Shown piece after piece: positions 38,230 through 50,846 of a stretch of 64,000 bases of DNA. Source of the DNA: Kryptolebias marmoratus (Eukaryota; Chordata; Actinopteri; Cyprinodontiformes; Rivulidae); assembly GCF_001649575.2 (NCBI RefSeq), contig NC_051449.1, positions 23,515,631 through 23,579,630 on the forward strand, given 5' to 3'. Each line of letters opens with the position of its first letter. Position 1 is the first letter of the stretch. The notes beneath the pieces were generated by a model. The model worked only from the letters and a program-made list of their open reading frames with translations. It made no database searches and had not been told where the DNA came from. The translations under genes were made by a program, and so were the position numbers.

Positions 38230-40250
38230 ATCATCCTCTCCCTGGGCTGCCACCTTACCATGGTGGAGGGGTTTGAGTGTCCCAATGATCCTAGGAGCTA
38301 TGCTGTCAGGGGCTTCATGCCCCTAGTAGGGTCACCCGAGGCAGTCAGGTTCTAGGTAAGGGATCAGACAAAGTGCAGCCCAAAGACCCCTTATGATGAT
38401 TAAAAATTTTGGACACAGTGTTCCCTCATCTGGACGCGGGTCACCAGGGCCCCACTCTGGAGCCAGGCCTGGAGGTGGGGCACGTTGGCGAGCGCCTGGT
38501 GGTCGGGCTTTCACCCATGGAGCCCAGCCAGGCACAGCCCGAAGAGGTTACATAGGTCCCCCTTCCCATGAGCTCACCATCTATGGGAGGGGCCAAAGGG
38601 GTCGGGTGCAATGTGGGATGGGTAGTGNNNNNNNNNNNNNNNNNNNNNNNNNNNNNNNNNNNNNNNNNNNNNNNNNNNNNNNNNNNNNNNNNNNNNNNNN
38701 NNNNNNNNNNNNNNNNNNNNNNNNNNNNNNNNNNNNNNNNNNNNNNNNNNNNNNNNNNNNNNNNNNNNNNNNNNNNNNNNNNNNNNNNNNNNNNNNNNNN
38801 NNNNNNNNNNNNNNNNNNNNNNNNNNNNNNNNNNNNNNNNNNNNNNNNNNNNNNNNNNNNNNNNNNNNNNNNNNNNNNNNNNNNNNNNNNNNNNNNNNNN
38901 NNNNNNNNNNNNNNNNNNNNNNNNNNNNNNNNNNNNNNNNNNNNNNNNNNNNNNNNNNNNNNNNNNNNNNNNNNNNNNNNNNNNNNNNNNNNNNNNNNNN
39001 NNNNNNNNNNNNNNNNNNNNNNNNNNNNNNNNNNNNNNNNNNNNNNNNNNNNNNNNNNNNNNNNNNNNNNNNNNNNNNNNNNNNNNNNNNNNNNNNNNNN
39101 NNNNNNNNNNNNNNNNNNNNNNNNNNNNNNNNNNNNNNNNNNNNNNNNNNNNNNNNNNNNNNNNNNNNNNNNNNNNNNNNNNNNNNNNNNNNNNNNNNNN
39201 NNNNNNNNNNNNNNNNNNNNNNNNNNNNNNNNNNNNNNNNNNNNNNNNNNNNNNNNNNNNNNNNNNNNNNNNNNNNNNNNNNNNNNNNNNNNNNNNNNNN
39301 NNNNNNNNNNNNNNNNNNNNNNNNNNNNNNNNNNNNNNNNNNNNNNNNNNNNNNNNNNNNNNNNNNNNNNNNNNNNNNNNNNNNNNNNNNNNNNNNNNNN
39401 NNNNNNNNNNNNNNNNNNNNNNNNNNNNNNNNNNNNNNNNNNNNNGAGCGTCTGGCGGAGTCTCCTGTTAGGCGGAGCTTTAACTCCCACCTCCGGGAGA
39501 ACTTCGAACATGTTCCGGGGGAGGCGGGGGACATTGAGTCCGAGTGGGCCATGTTCCATGCCTCCATTGTTGAGGCGGCTTATCTGAACTGTGACCACAA
39601 GGTAATTGGTGCCTGTCATGGCGGCAACCCTCGAACCCGCTGGTGGACACCGGCGGTGAGGGATGCCGTCAGGCTGAAGAAGGAGTCTGATTGGGCCTTC
39701 TTGGCCTGTGGGACTCCAGAAGCAGCTGACAGGTACCAGCAGTCCAAGCGGCATGTGGCTCGGATGGTCGCTGAGACAAAAACTCGGGCATGGGAGGAGT
39801 TCGGAGAGGCCATGGAGAAAGACTTCCGTACAGCTTCGAGGCGATTCTGGTCCACCATACGGCATCTCAGGAGGGGAAAGCAGTGCAGCACCAACACTGT
39901 TTATAGTGAGGGTGGTGTGCTTCTGACCTCAACTCGGGATGTCGTGGGTCGGTGGGCGGAATACTTCGAAGACCTCCTCAATCCCACCGGCACGTCTTCC
40001 ATTGAGGAGGCGGAGCCTGGGGACTTTGGGTCGGGCTCTCCAATCTCTGGTGCTGAGGTCACTGAGGTGGTTAAAAAGCTCCTTGGTGGCAAGGCTCCGG
40101 GGGTGGATGAGATTCACCCGGAGTACCTTAAGGCTCTGGATGTTGTTTCTCGGCTGGCCTGGGAATGCCTTGGGATTTCTCCGGAGGAGCTGGCCCAAGT
40201 GGCTGGGGAGAGGGAAGTCTGGATAGTGTCAATAAAATAAAATAAAAATA
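38230..40250 (+). mobile_element. LINE with intact 5' leader, gap and RT deletion
   Basis: The leader starts at about 38235 (CCTGGGCTGCCACCTTACCATGG). After the gap, an open frame from 39446 reads as a pre-RT and early RT region: NPRTRWWTPAVRDAVRLKKE, TRAWEEFGEAMEKDF, VVGRWAEYFEDLLNPTGTSS and GGKAPGVDEIHPEYLKALDVV. It then jumps in frame to SRLAWECLGISPEELAQVAG, the normal C-terminal end of this LINE type, and terminates at 40240 followed by an (AATAA)n-like tail. Most of the RT, including the catalytic residues, is thus deleted. The endonuclease region would lie in the gap. Confidence 0.75.
38628..39445. other. Assembly gap (818 N)
   Basis: Unsequenced run inside the LINE. Frames that appear to cross it on either strand are artefacts. 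Confidence 1.
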
Positions 40251-40299
40251 AAGGTAAAGTGCTTGAAATAGCAACAGAGTTATATACAGGTGTGGTTAC

Positions 40300-43180
40300 T
40301 GGTTATGTACGGTGGGTAGATGTGATCTAACTTTGCAAATTTATGACTACAGTTATACAGATGTAGCTTCTGATTATATACAGATGTAGATGGAATAAAC
40401 AGGTTTGGATGTACAATATTACAAGTTAAGGCTTAACATGTGTTTGTGCTGTGTCCATATTTTCAGTTAGAGGTGATGATTTGTGATTTAGTCTATTGTT
40501 CAGTGTGTATGATGGTAATGGTGTGGGGGCTGGGGGGATTGGAATGGGAATGTAGAGGGTCACAGCTCAGAGGAAGAAGCTGTTTCTGAGTCTATTTTTA
40601 CAGGATATTATTGACCTGAATCTTTTGCCAGATGGTAATTGTTCAAAAAGGAGGTGGCTGAGATGTGTGTGGTCGGTGTAAATCTTTGTTGCTTTTTTTC
40701 TGTCTAGTGGTATACAGACAGTCCAAAAGTGGGAGCTCTAGACATATGATATGCTGAGTTATTTTCACTTCCCTGGCTAGGTCTTTTCACTCAGCGACTG
40801 TGCAGTTGACATACCACACTGTAGAACAGTTAGTAATGACACTTTCAATTGTGCTCCCATAACAATGATCAGCTTTTTGAGGAAGCTGAGCCTGTTTTAG
40901 CGTTATCTGGAGGAGAAAGTCTATGTTGGGCTTTTGTAACCTGACAAGAAGTGTTGAACGTTCAGGTCAGGTGGTTGGACAAGCTGACTCCCAGGAACGT
41001 CAAGTTCTCCACTATCTTCACAAGGTTTCCACTGATATGGAGAGGGGGATAATTCATTTCTTTTGTTCTCCTGAAGTCAGTGATGAGATCCTTTGTCTTT
41101 GAAGCACAGGTGTCAAACTCTGTTCCTCGGGGGCCACTCTCCTGCATGTTTTAGATGTGTTTTTGCTTTAAAAAACCCTTGATTTATATAGATGACCTAA
41201 AAACATGTTTCTGGAGAACTTGATGATTTGGTGAGGAGATAATTAAACCGTTTTAATCAGGTGTGTTGGAGCAGGAAAACAACTATAACTTCCAGGACAG
41301 CGGCCCTTGAGGCCTGGAGTTTGACACTGCTGCTTTGACTTGTTAGGGACAAAATTGTCCCTACACCACTCAAACCCTGTTTACACAACGCTGTTTTTAA
41401 GTTAAAGTAGAACATTTCTTTTGCAATTTACCATTTATGTACATAACAATAGTAATTGGATTCTCTGACATCAAAGCATTTTACATTAGAAGGATTGCCT
41501 GAAAACATTCAACATTTTCTGATGTTGATTGTGAAAACATTAAACATTCATATGGCAATTGAGTGACTGCAATCATTGTTTAGACAAGCCTGCAAAAAAC
41601 CCCATTGAATCCCCTGTAGTTTCAATATGACACGCAAGCACTTCAGTATCAAGCATGAAAACAGTTACATCCAAAATGGTGGGTATACAGATGTTTGTTT
41701 GGATCGACCATTGTCCCAAGAGATGGTGAAGCACAGATATGTTTTGTGTCAAAACCTCTGATAAATTCAAAAGAGTGAGCAGCACAAACACCACTCTGTT
41801 ATCCACCATTTTCACTGTTGTGGATCTACTTGCACAAGCACAAGAAACCTAATGACTCCAGCCATTTGTAGTGTACATGTGTGATTTCGCCTGGCATTTT
41901 CAAAAACTTCCATTCAAAAGGTTTTGATGTCAGAAAAAACGGTTGGTGTTGTCGTGTACATAAACAGCCAAAACACAACAGAAATGTTATTGTTTCACTT
42001 AAAAATGGTGTTGTGTAAATACAGCCTCAGTTAGATGAAGAACCTTAAGTATGGAGGTTATCTCCTTGTCGTCTGAAACCAGTCCGATTACCATGGTATC
42101 ACCAGCAAATTTTATAGTGGAATTAGAGTTGTGAATATGGTGCAATCATAAGTGAAGAGAATGGGATTCAGCACACAGCTTTCGGGGTTCCTGTGTTCAG
42201 GATGAGGATAGAGAATGTGTGGTCACCGATCTTGACTTGCTGTGGACGGTTTGTCAGACAGTCTAAAATTATTTTGCATAGTGAGGAACTTGGGCCTACA
42301 TTGTTGCCAAACAGTTTGTGTGGGATGACAGTGCAAAAGCGGAGCTGAAACCATGAATAATATCCTCACATAGCTCTTTGTTTCCTCTAAGTGTGTCAGA
42401 GCAGTGTGAAGGCCCATCTCGATGAAATTCTCTGTGCTAAGATTTGGCCAGTAAGCAAACTAATGCTTGTCCAGGTCTGGTGGAACAGCGGTTTTGATGT
42501 GGGAGAATGCCATTCTTTTGAAGCACTTCATGGCTATCAATGTTAGGGCCATTGGGCGATATTCATTCAGGCACTTCTCAAGTGTGTTTTTGAGCACTGG
42601 GATAAATGTGGAGGTCTTAAAAGCATGTTGAAACATTGACTTGTTTGATGGAGAGGTTAAATATTTTGGAAAACACCTCTGCGTGCATGCTTTTACCAAA
42701 TACTTTATTTGGTCCAGCTGCCTTATTTACTGTATGTTACCCTTTTCCAATGCTGCTCTCACCTCATGCTGCTGCAGAATCGGTGTCAACTCTCCAGAAG
42801 ATGGTCTGCTGGGTGAGGCTGTTCCTATGTCACTGTTGATCTGTGGATTTGCAGCTTTGTAATCCACCAGCCCCTTCCACATGCTGCAGGGCTTTTGTTC
42901 AGAAGCTGATGTGCCGCTTGTAGCTATGCTTGCTATCCCTGATGTCTGTGCTGAACTTTCTCCCAGCTTCGCTATACACTTGTTTTTCACCAAATCTAAA
43001 CACCGCATCCCTCACTCTCAGGACTGCCCTTTAAGCTTTAGTTGTTTTTATGGTAGCACTGTTTTTGGTGCAGAAGTTTATGTAGTCTAGGGATGCCCCA
43101 GCAGATTCTCTCAGATATGCTTCTTCACCAAACAGGTTCCAATCTGTGTTGTCAAAGCAATCCTGTAGCACTAAGGTCGC
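40300..43180 (-). mobile_element. Rex1-type LINE remnant
   Basis: Degenerate minus-strand pieces of a CR1-like Rex1 reverse transcriptase. 42699-42460 has [20 protein letters not shown] then [19 protein letters not shown]. 42417-42223 has LHTALTHLEETKSYVRILF. 41147-40962 has KTKDLITDFRRTKE and LTFLGVSL. The segment near 40570-40600 (AAGAAGCTGTTTCTGAGTC) is the usual C-terminal end in reverse. A small hAT derivative interrupts it at 41105-41332. The order fits one decayed element. Confidence 0.7.
41105..41332. mobile_element. Small non-autonomous hAT element
   Basis: A 228-bp unit with inverted ends CACAGGTGTCAAACTC and GGAGTTTGACACTGCTG, internal CAGGTGTGTTGGAGCAGG and imperfect 8-bp duplications CTTTGAAG (41097-41104) and CTTTGACT (41333-41340). 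It sits within the Rex1 remnant. Confidence 0.75.
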
Positions 43181-43199
43181 TTCCTCAGTCCACACCTCG

Positions 43200-44300
43200 A
43201 CTGTTTTAACAATAGGTTTTAATCTGCAAATCTGTGGTAGCTCAGTATTTATAAAACTGACTGAGTTATAATAATTTTTGTGTTTTCTAAAGTCAGTTGG
43301 CTGTAGTGGCCATTTTGAGTTGGGTTGTCTCCAGAAGATAAGCAGTTGTAGATGTCAACCCAATGATTACGTTCTGAAAGTTTAGTAAATCCGTTTAGTG
43401 GTTTATGAGACATTTTGCAGAGTTGACATCCATAGTTAATGTTAAAATTTTAAAAACAGATTTTGTGTCATTAGTTAGTGCTTGTCAGGTTTGGTGGAGG
43501 GTTGGACCCAAATTCAGACGGACTCAGAGAGCTACAAAAGAAAAATTAATTTATTCAAAATAAAAAAACAAAACCAAAAGGCTGACATGGCAGCAACTAA
43601 AACTAAATAACAAAACTTACAAAATCCAGAGATGCAAAAACATGAGGGAACCCAGACAGCACATGAAAGTGACAATGAACCAGTAAGTAAGTGTGGAAAA
43701 TGGCCAGGTTTTAAAGGCTGAGGATAATGAGGGAGTGGAAACAGGTGACTAATTGGTAACGCAGGACAGATGTGGGTGGTAGAGGCAGGCTGATGAGTAC
43801 TGAGCAGAGGAAAGTGAATGATGGCAAGAACAAAAGACACAAGGAGCAAACACTGAACAAAGACTTCTGACATAAAACTAAACAAGGAATAAAACAGAAC
43901 TATAGAAACACGAAACACTAAACCCAGTACAAAAGAAACTTAAAGAATAACTCAAACAAAACCCAAATCCTGACAGTGCTTGGAGGATGTGTTGGGAATG
44001 CTCTCATCTACTACCACACTAACTTTACCTCATTATCTATAAAATTGACTGACATATAGCCATTGTTGTGTTTTGTAAGGTAAACTGGCTGTGGCGGTTA
44101 TTGTGAATCAAATTGACTCCAAAAGTTGATCAGTTGTAGGTGGACATTCAGTGAGTACTTTCTGCATTCTTCCTTAAAGTCTGTTCAAGGATTAATTAGA
44201 TATTTTTCTAACTGTTCATACACAAAAACCCTTTCACACACAGAGACATGAGCAAAAATATTATTACCCCACCTTCACGTTTGGCGGCCAGCAATAATAA
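43200..44300 (+). repeat. Repeat family H units interrupted by a solo LTR
   Basis: Units at 43210-43480 and 43976-44290, both with CTGAC(T)GAG/ATA and GACTCCAAAAGTTGATCAG or close variants. The LTR at 43483-43975 lies between them. No head was seen. Confidence 0.6.
43483..43975 (-). mobile_element. Solo LTR, family A (copy 4)
   Basis: A 493-bp TGTCAGG...CCTGACA unit with perfect 5-bp duplication GTGCT (43478-43482 and 43976-43980). The terminal inverted bases are the longest of the four copies. It is inserted in family H repeat DNA. Confidence 0.82.
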
Positions 44301-44459
44301 TACTTAACGGGCTGAAAATTTGTCCAGTGGGCTTACAGTGAACAGGCATGAAGTAAGAAAGTTTTGTAGGAATTCTGAAGAAATGTAGTCATCTTATATT
44401 TTAATTGACACTTAAAGTTTATCCATCTCCTGCCATGGCTCTGTGTTCAAAGAGTTATC

Positions 44460-46440
44460 AGTACCTCTATATCTTCAGAGCCGTATCTGGATAAATGTTG
44501 AGTTTGTCGATATAAAATGAGTTTGCCAAGGCTGGCAAAGGAAGGCCAAGCCACCAGACTATCGAGCCTGAGTTCCCTGAGATTACAGGATGCTAACAAA
44601 GGGGTGCTACAGTGCATCAGGGTAATGATAGATGACCTACGATCTGAAATTATCACTAAACTTGAGGCAATGATATCAGAGTTGGCTAAAAACAAAGTGG
44701 CAGCTGCTGAAAGAAAAAGTCACTCTGCAAAATGGAAGTATTTGTGATCTTGAGAGCACGGCTAACAAGCATAGTGACCAGCTAACTAGCATCCAAGCTA
44801 ATATGGCAAAGCTCTCTGCTGTGGTAGAAGCTTTGAGCAAGAAATGTGAGGACTTGGGAAGAAACCCAGCCTAGACAGGGCCCACTGCTTGCTACATGCC
44901 AAAACACGGAAGAGCGAGCCAAAACCATCAATGATAATTAGTTCAAATTTCACCTACGTGGAGGAAATTTGTAAACCTTCATATCTCCTACCTACTGCAT
45001 ACTACTGTGTTAACTCCTTTTGCTTTTTACAGAGGACATTTTGGGCTTTTTCAAAGACACCAAATGTGAAGGGGTGTGGCTTCAGTACCTTACAAAGATT
45101 GGGGAATTTTTTTAAAAATTGTGAGAGAGGCAAGAGTATCTGCTCGATAATATACCATTCAAGATATCCAGTTGAAATTTTATCTTGAAGTACACATAGC
45201 AGACACAAATTCTTTTTCATTCTTTGTCTAAATAAATTGAACAGAAGTTTGAGCTATGGTCTCCTAAATCTCTCTGTGGACAACAGAATTAATGCCGTCA
45301 AAAAAAAAAACTTCAATCATGAGTGGTTATAGAAGAAAGTTCTGCTCATCTGGTAGCATTAAAAGCCTTTCTGTATTCACCTCTTCACTCTACTTCTAGT
45401 TACTAAGTATGCAATAGTGGCTTCTTGTCCTAAAATCTGGGTTCAATTTATACACCATTTTGGCTACAAACACATTCTGTAGGTGCTCCACCAACAAGAA
45501 ATCCTAATTTCCTTTTATCTTTATTGGATAGCACCTTTTCTATATGGGCTAGGTTAGGTATAAAAACCTGGAGAGATTTGTAAGATGATTCTATTTTTGC
45601 TTCTTTTCAGCAGCTAGTAAATAAATTATCTATCCCTGAAGGTGTTTTTCAGATACCTTCAAGCTCAATATTATGTTTGTAGTTCATCCAAAAAATCTCT
45701 AGCTCTTTCTAACCTCTGATTTTGAAGTGTTCCTGCAACCTCTCCCCTCAATGAGAGCGGCAATTTCTTCCGGTATTTTTAACCTTTCAAATCCTTTTAT
45801 TGTGTTAAAAAATGTATGGGAGACAGACTTGGTATTGTCAATTTCAGATGATATTTGGGGGAAGTTTTAAAAAGGATACACAGATCTTCAGTCTGTACTC
45901 GGAACAGTTTCATGCAAAGTCAGATTCTACTTCGAGGTCACGACACTTAAGCCAGGCTCACAAAAATATTTGATACAGTGTCTCCTCTGTGTGAACGATG
46001 CCAACATACCACAGCAAATTACTCACATGTTTTGGAGCTGTCCCTCCATGAAGAAGTTCTGGTCTGAAATTTTTCTTGCCTTATCTAATGTAACTGGAGA
46101 TAAAAAATTTAATAAATCACTCCTAATGCCTTAACTGCCTTTTTCAAGATGAAGCCTACTTCACTTGATCTCTCTCCTGCTAAAAAGGATATCAAATCTT
46201 TCACAACTCTGCTGTCCAGGAGGCTAATATTGTTGAACTGGAAATCTGCAGCTCCGCCTAGATATACAAGCTGGATTAGAGAGGTCCTTTATTTTATTAA
46301 ATTGGAAAAATCTAAGAAAAATTGGTCGGTAAGGCTGGACCATTTGAAATAAACTGGAGTCTATTTCTGTCCTGTTAAAGATACAGACTGTCAGATCATT
46401 CTGAACTGAGCAACACAGTGATGTCGAAACGTGTGGGGGT
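44460..46440 (+). mobile_element. L1/Tx1-type LINE remnant, ORF1 and ORF2 ends
   Basis: 44517-44880 resembles an L1 ORF1 coiled coil: SEIITKLEAMISELAKNK, then after a frame change ANKHSDQLTSIQANMAKLS and ALSKKCEDLG. About 45840-46340 carries the ORF2 C-terminal region (YLIQCLLCVNDANI, ITHMFWSCPSMKKFWSEIF and a C-terminal tail). The middle, including the RT, is missing or unrecognisable. Frames are broken throughout. Confidence 0.65.
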
Positions 46441-46970
46441 TATCTTGTATGTAATGCCTTTTTCTCTTCTATTTACTCATTTACTCGCTCTGTTTTGACA
46501 GTTATTAATTTAATTTATGAACTACTGCCCTCATTGGTCTCTTTTGTCTTTTATTTACCTTTTACTAGTCTGATAGAGGTAGGTAACGGTGTGGGGAGTG
46601 TTTATATAACGTTAGCTGTTGGCCTAAAAAGAAAAGCATTCTTTAACAATCGCTGAATGTAAAAAGAAACAATTTTATTTTATTATTCATATTTAATAAT
46701 AATACTTAACAGGCTGTGTGACTAACATAGTGTATTTTCTGTACTGTCAGGTATTTTTTGAGGTAAAGATGTTTGTGTGGTGCTGAGGGCACATCTGATG
46801 GGACAGGGCTTGTTTTATGACTATGATGTATGAGACTGGGGAATGCAAAGGTAGCTTCAGGCTAAACTTCTGCTGAGAGTTGTAGAATAATGATTAGATG
46901 TATAGATAAACTGAGCAAAGCATGTTTTCTTTCTGCAGCTTTGCTTTCCCTGCATATAAATAAATGGGGT
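46441..46970. other. Noncoding, nothing recognised
   Basis: AT-rich sequence without gene or clear repeat. Confidence 0.4.
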
Positions 46971-46974
46971 ATGA

Positions 46975-47990
46975 ATCTTTATTGCCAAGCACAGTGAAGA
47001 GAAGGCCGAGCAATATTGCTTTTAATCATGTTTATCTGTGTGTAAAAAAAATCTTTTGAACCACTGGCCAAGTCTTAATACAACTTGCAGAAAATAATAA
47101 TTAGATACGCATCTACAACTGATTAACATTTAGAATAAACACAATTCAACATGGCTGCCTTAAAAAACACAGTATCGATAACTTGGTCAATTTTACAGAC
47201 ATTGAGCTAAAATTTGTCATATTAGTAGCTGACACTAATTCCCAACACTTATTGTGAGTACTAAATGATTACACAAGACATTTGCACAAAATTTTGGCAT
47301 TAACTATTTGGAGTCAACACTGCCTGTTTGTTAGAAAAATATCTTATGAACCACTGGATGGATTTTAATGAAACTTCCCAGAAAAAAATCATTAGTTAAA
47401 CATTTACATGGCCACCACAAGCAACTGACCTTAAAAAATGAAGAAGCTATAATTCAATCAGTTTTACAATTATTGTGCCAAAATTTGGTGTGGTTATAGC
47501 TGAGAGTCATTCACAACACATACTTCAAATGCTACTTATTGCACAAAGTATTAAGCTAAAAATGTAACTGTAGGAATCAACCCTGTTTGACTGTTAGCAA
47601 ATTATCTAATAAACCACTGGACAGATTTTAATGAGACTTTCATCAAGTAGTCATGTACATCTACAACTTATAAACTTTTGGACTCAATCCAATTCAAGAT
47701 GGCCAACATGCATTAATCAAGTCGAAAATGGCTACGACTCAATCAAATTGACAGATATTGAGCTGTGGAAGCAGCTGAAAGTAATTCACAACACACACTG
47801 AGGATGAGATCTTGCAGTATTGCATAAGATTGTGCATAACATTATGTTCATGATTTGACCAAAACAACTACAACTCTATCATTTCTCAACAAGTGATGAC
47901 CTTAGTTTAAAACTCTAGCTTGAAAGGAAGCAGACAGTATGCATCCCTTCAAGCAGTGCTAGCCTAAGGTAATCTGACTGAATTATGCAC
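46975..47990 (-). repeat. Repeat family H, three tandem units plus head
   Basis: Three reversed units begin near 47040, 47335 and 47575, each with GAACCACTGG, ATTTTAATGA and CAATTCAAGATGGC-type blocks. The reversed head CAGTATGCATCCCTTCAAG lies at about 47936-47954. This is the longest array of the family here. Confidence 0.65.
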
Positions 47991-47999
47991 AATACTGAC

Positions 48000-48330
48000 C
48001 TGCTCCTTTAAACAGTTTACTGTCTGTAGTAAAACAAACCAATCAGTGATGACTATCTGAGATATTTTGTAACTTCTGTTCTCATTTCATTGACCAATAG
48101 CCTTAGATATTATTAAATTTCTCAGTTTTAGGATCATACTGTTCAAATTGGAAGAATGTTCTTAAGTTTTACATTTTACAGGATGAAAATGTCTCATAAT
48201 TAAACTTTATAAAATAGTACAATAATACATAAAGGCACCTATAATGAATATACAAATAATCTCTTCATATGCTCAAGATCTTTAAAAATTGCACACACTG
48301 TGTATTTTAAAACGATGGCAATTATTTTTC
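48000..48330. other. Noncoding, nothing recognised
   Basis: AT-rich, no gene. Confidence 0.4.
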
Positions 48331-48760
48331 ATGTTGCAAAGAAAAGCCTTCCGCGGTGGCTTGAACCTGGGGGCACGGGTGTTGTGGTTTGGGCTACCCA
48401 TGAAGGTAGGTGTTCGGGTTGACAGAGTGGGTTTGGAGGCTGGAGGCACCAGGGGGCCTATGTGGTGGCTGGGTTCCTGGCTGGGTTCCTGGCTGGGCCG
48501 GCGGGTCTCTGGTCCAGGGCTGCTGGCAGTGGGTTCACCATGCTTAGCTGGCTCGGGTTCTCCTGGATGGCCCCCTTCCACCCAGCATGCAACACTCATC
48601 AGTAGGGTCTTGATGTGTGGGGCACCAGGCAGTGCCCCCCTGCCACGGTTGGGCCCGTCCTGCACCTCTGTTTTAATGCATTAGAGACACTTAGGGCTCT
48701 AGGGTTGGGTAGGGTCCTGCAGTCTGCAAGCGGTGGTATGGATAACTATTAGACAGAACA
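48330..48760. repeat. GC-rich patch, unidentified
   Basis: A block of distinctly GC-rich sequence in AT-rich surroundings, with short direct repeats (GGCTGGGTTCCT twice, from about 48468). Frames of about 130 aa are open on both strands but are proline/glycine-rich and show no domain. It resembles untranslated portions of fish LINEs but was not identified. Confidence 0.4.
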
Positions 48761-49425
48761 TCACTTCCAAGCGGACTGGACTATACAGTTAAGAAAGAAT
48801 ATGACCAGTGTTGAGTGAGTTACATTAAGTCACTGACACAAATCAGGGGAATACTATTTATTGTGTGGTTATGTGCATAGAAATAGTTTGATTGACAGTT
48901 TTAAGTATTCCTTTTCAGCACAAACAAAACTTGTTACATGTGAATGTAAACATAAATTGAATGCATGCCACCATTGAGTTAATTCCAAAAGTTAGACATG
49001 GAGATGTACATTGAGTGATTACTTTCTAAAGGTTTTACCAAAATCTGACCAGTGGTTATAAGGTTTTTTTTGCTAACAAACAAACAGGGTTAATGCCATT
49101 AGTTATTGCTTAATTTTTCAGCAACGATGTCACACATTGTGTAGCTTTTAAAATCTGTGTTGGAAATGACTCTCAGCTACAATCACACCTACTTTAGTAT
49201 TGTGTGAGTTAATGTTGATTAGCTGCAGTGGCCATTTTGTATTAGAGTGATTCCAAACGTTAATCAGTCATAGATGTACATTTAATGATTACTTCCAGAG
49301 TATTTCATTAAAATTTGTCCTCTGGTTCATGCAAGAGTTTGATAACCGACATACACAGTTGTGATTCCAATAGTTGATGCTAAAGGTTTAAAAACATATT
49401 TCACACAATTTTTTTACTCAAAATA

Positions 49426-50846
49426 CAGGTCCTTCTCAAAAAATTAGCATATTGTGATAAAGTTCATTATTTTCCATAATGTAATGATAAAAATTAAACT
49501 GTCATATATTTTAGATTCATTGCACACCAACTGAAATATTTCAGGTCTTTTATTGTTTTAATACTGACGATTTTGGCATACAGCTCATGAAAACCCAAAA
49601 TTCCTATCTCAAAAAATTAGCATATTTCATCCGACCAATAAAAGAAAAGTGTTTTAATACCGAAAAAGTCAACCTTCAAATAATTATGTTCAGTTATGTA
49701 CTCAATACTTGGTCGGGAATCCTTTTGCAGAAATGACTGCTTCAGTGCGGTGTGGCATGGAGGCAATCAGCCTGTGGCACTGCTGAGGTGTGATGGAGGC
49801 CCAGGATGCTTCGATAGCAGCCTTAAGCTCATCCAGAGTGTTGGGTCTTGCATCTCTCAACTTTCTCTTCACAATATCCCACAGATTCTCTATGGGGTTC
49901 AGGTCAGGAGAGTTGGCAGTCCAATTGAGCACAGTAATACCATGGTCAGTAAACCATTTACCAGTGGTTTTGGCACTGTGAGCAGGTGCCATGTCGTGCT
50001 GAAAAATGAAATCTTCATCTCCATAAAGCTTTTCAGCAGATGGAAGCATGAAGTGCTCCAAAATCTCCGGATAGCTGGCTGCATTGACCCTGCCCTTGAT
50101 AAAACACAGTGGACCAACACCAGCAGCTGACATGGCACCCCAGACCATCACTGACTGTGAGTACTTGAAACTGGACTTCTGGCATTTTGGCATTTCCTTC
50201 TCCCAAGTTTTCCTCCAGACTCTGGCACCTTGATTTCCAAATGACATTCAAAATTTGCTTTCATTCAAAAAAAGTACTTTGGACCACTGAGCAACAGTCC
50301 AGTGCTGCTTCTCTGTAGCCCAGGTCAGGCGCTTCTGCCGCTGTTTCTGGTTCAAAAGTGGATTGACCTGGGGAATGCGGCACCTGTAGCCCATTTCCTG
50401 CACACGCCTGTGCACGGTGGCTTTGGATGTTTCTACTCCAGACTCAGGTCCCCCAAGGTCTGGAATCGGCCTTTCTCCACAATCTTCCTCAGGGTCCGAT
50501 CACCTCTTCTCGTTGTGCAACGTTTTCTGGCACACTTTTTCCTTCCCACAGACTTCCCACTGAGGTGCCTTGATACAGCACTCTGGGAACAGCCTATTCG
50601 TCCAGAAATTTCTTTCTGTGTCTTACCCTCTTGCTTGAGGGTGTCAATGATGGCCTTTTGGACAGCAGTCAGGTCGGCAGTCTTACCCATGATTGCGGTT
50701 TTGAGTAATGAACCAGGCTGGGAGTTTTTAAAAGCCTCAGGAATCTTTTGCAGGTGTTTAGAGTTACTTTGTTGATTCAGATGATTAGGTTAATTGCTCG
50801 TTCAGAGAACCTTTTCATGATATGCTAATTTTTTGAGAAGGACCTG
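49426..50846 (-). mobile_element. Near-complete Tc1-family transposon
   Basis: A 1421-bp element with perfect-looking inverted ends (CAGGTCCTTCTCAAAAAATT at left, inverse at right) flanked by TA (49424-49425 and 50847-50848). A second CTCAAAAAATTAGCATAT lies inside the left end at 49608-49626, the direct-repeat arrangement of IR/DR Tc1 elements. The transposase is encoded on the minus strand. Confidence 0.92.
49702..50690 (-). pseudogene. Tc1 transposase, frame broken once or more
   Basis: The N-terminal piece (50690-50433) starts MGKTADLTAVQKAI and has the two-helix DNA-binding region (KTQKEISGRIGCSQSAVSRHL) and a basic stretch with KCARKRCTTRRGD. The C-terminal piece (50247-49702) carries the catalytic core: VMVWGAMSA, the second Asp in FQHDMAPAHSA and the third acidic residue in NSPDLNPIENLWDIVKR (D-34-E type), ending KGFPTKY. 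The linking segment 50432-50248, which should hold the first Asp, is not in a continuous frame with either piece, so the gene is disabled, though only lightly. Confidence 0.85.

Noticed and set aside
38393..40240. Very long open frames on both strands (up to 615 codons)
   Set aside because: They are produced by the 818-base gap; only the plus-strand part after 39446 is real LINE coding sequence.
48282..48684. Open frames of about 130 aa on both strands
   Set aside because: GC-rich composition removes stops in all frames; no domain or splice structure supports a gene.
50302..50775. 157-aa plus-strand open frame
   Set aside because: Shadow of the Tc1 transposase N-terminal region on the opposite strand.
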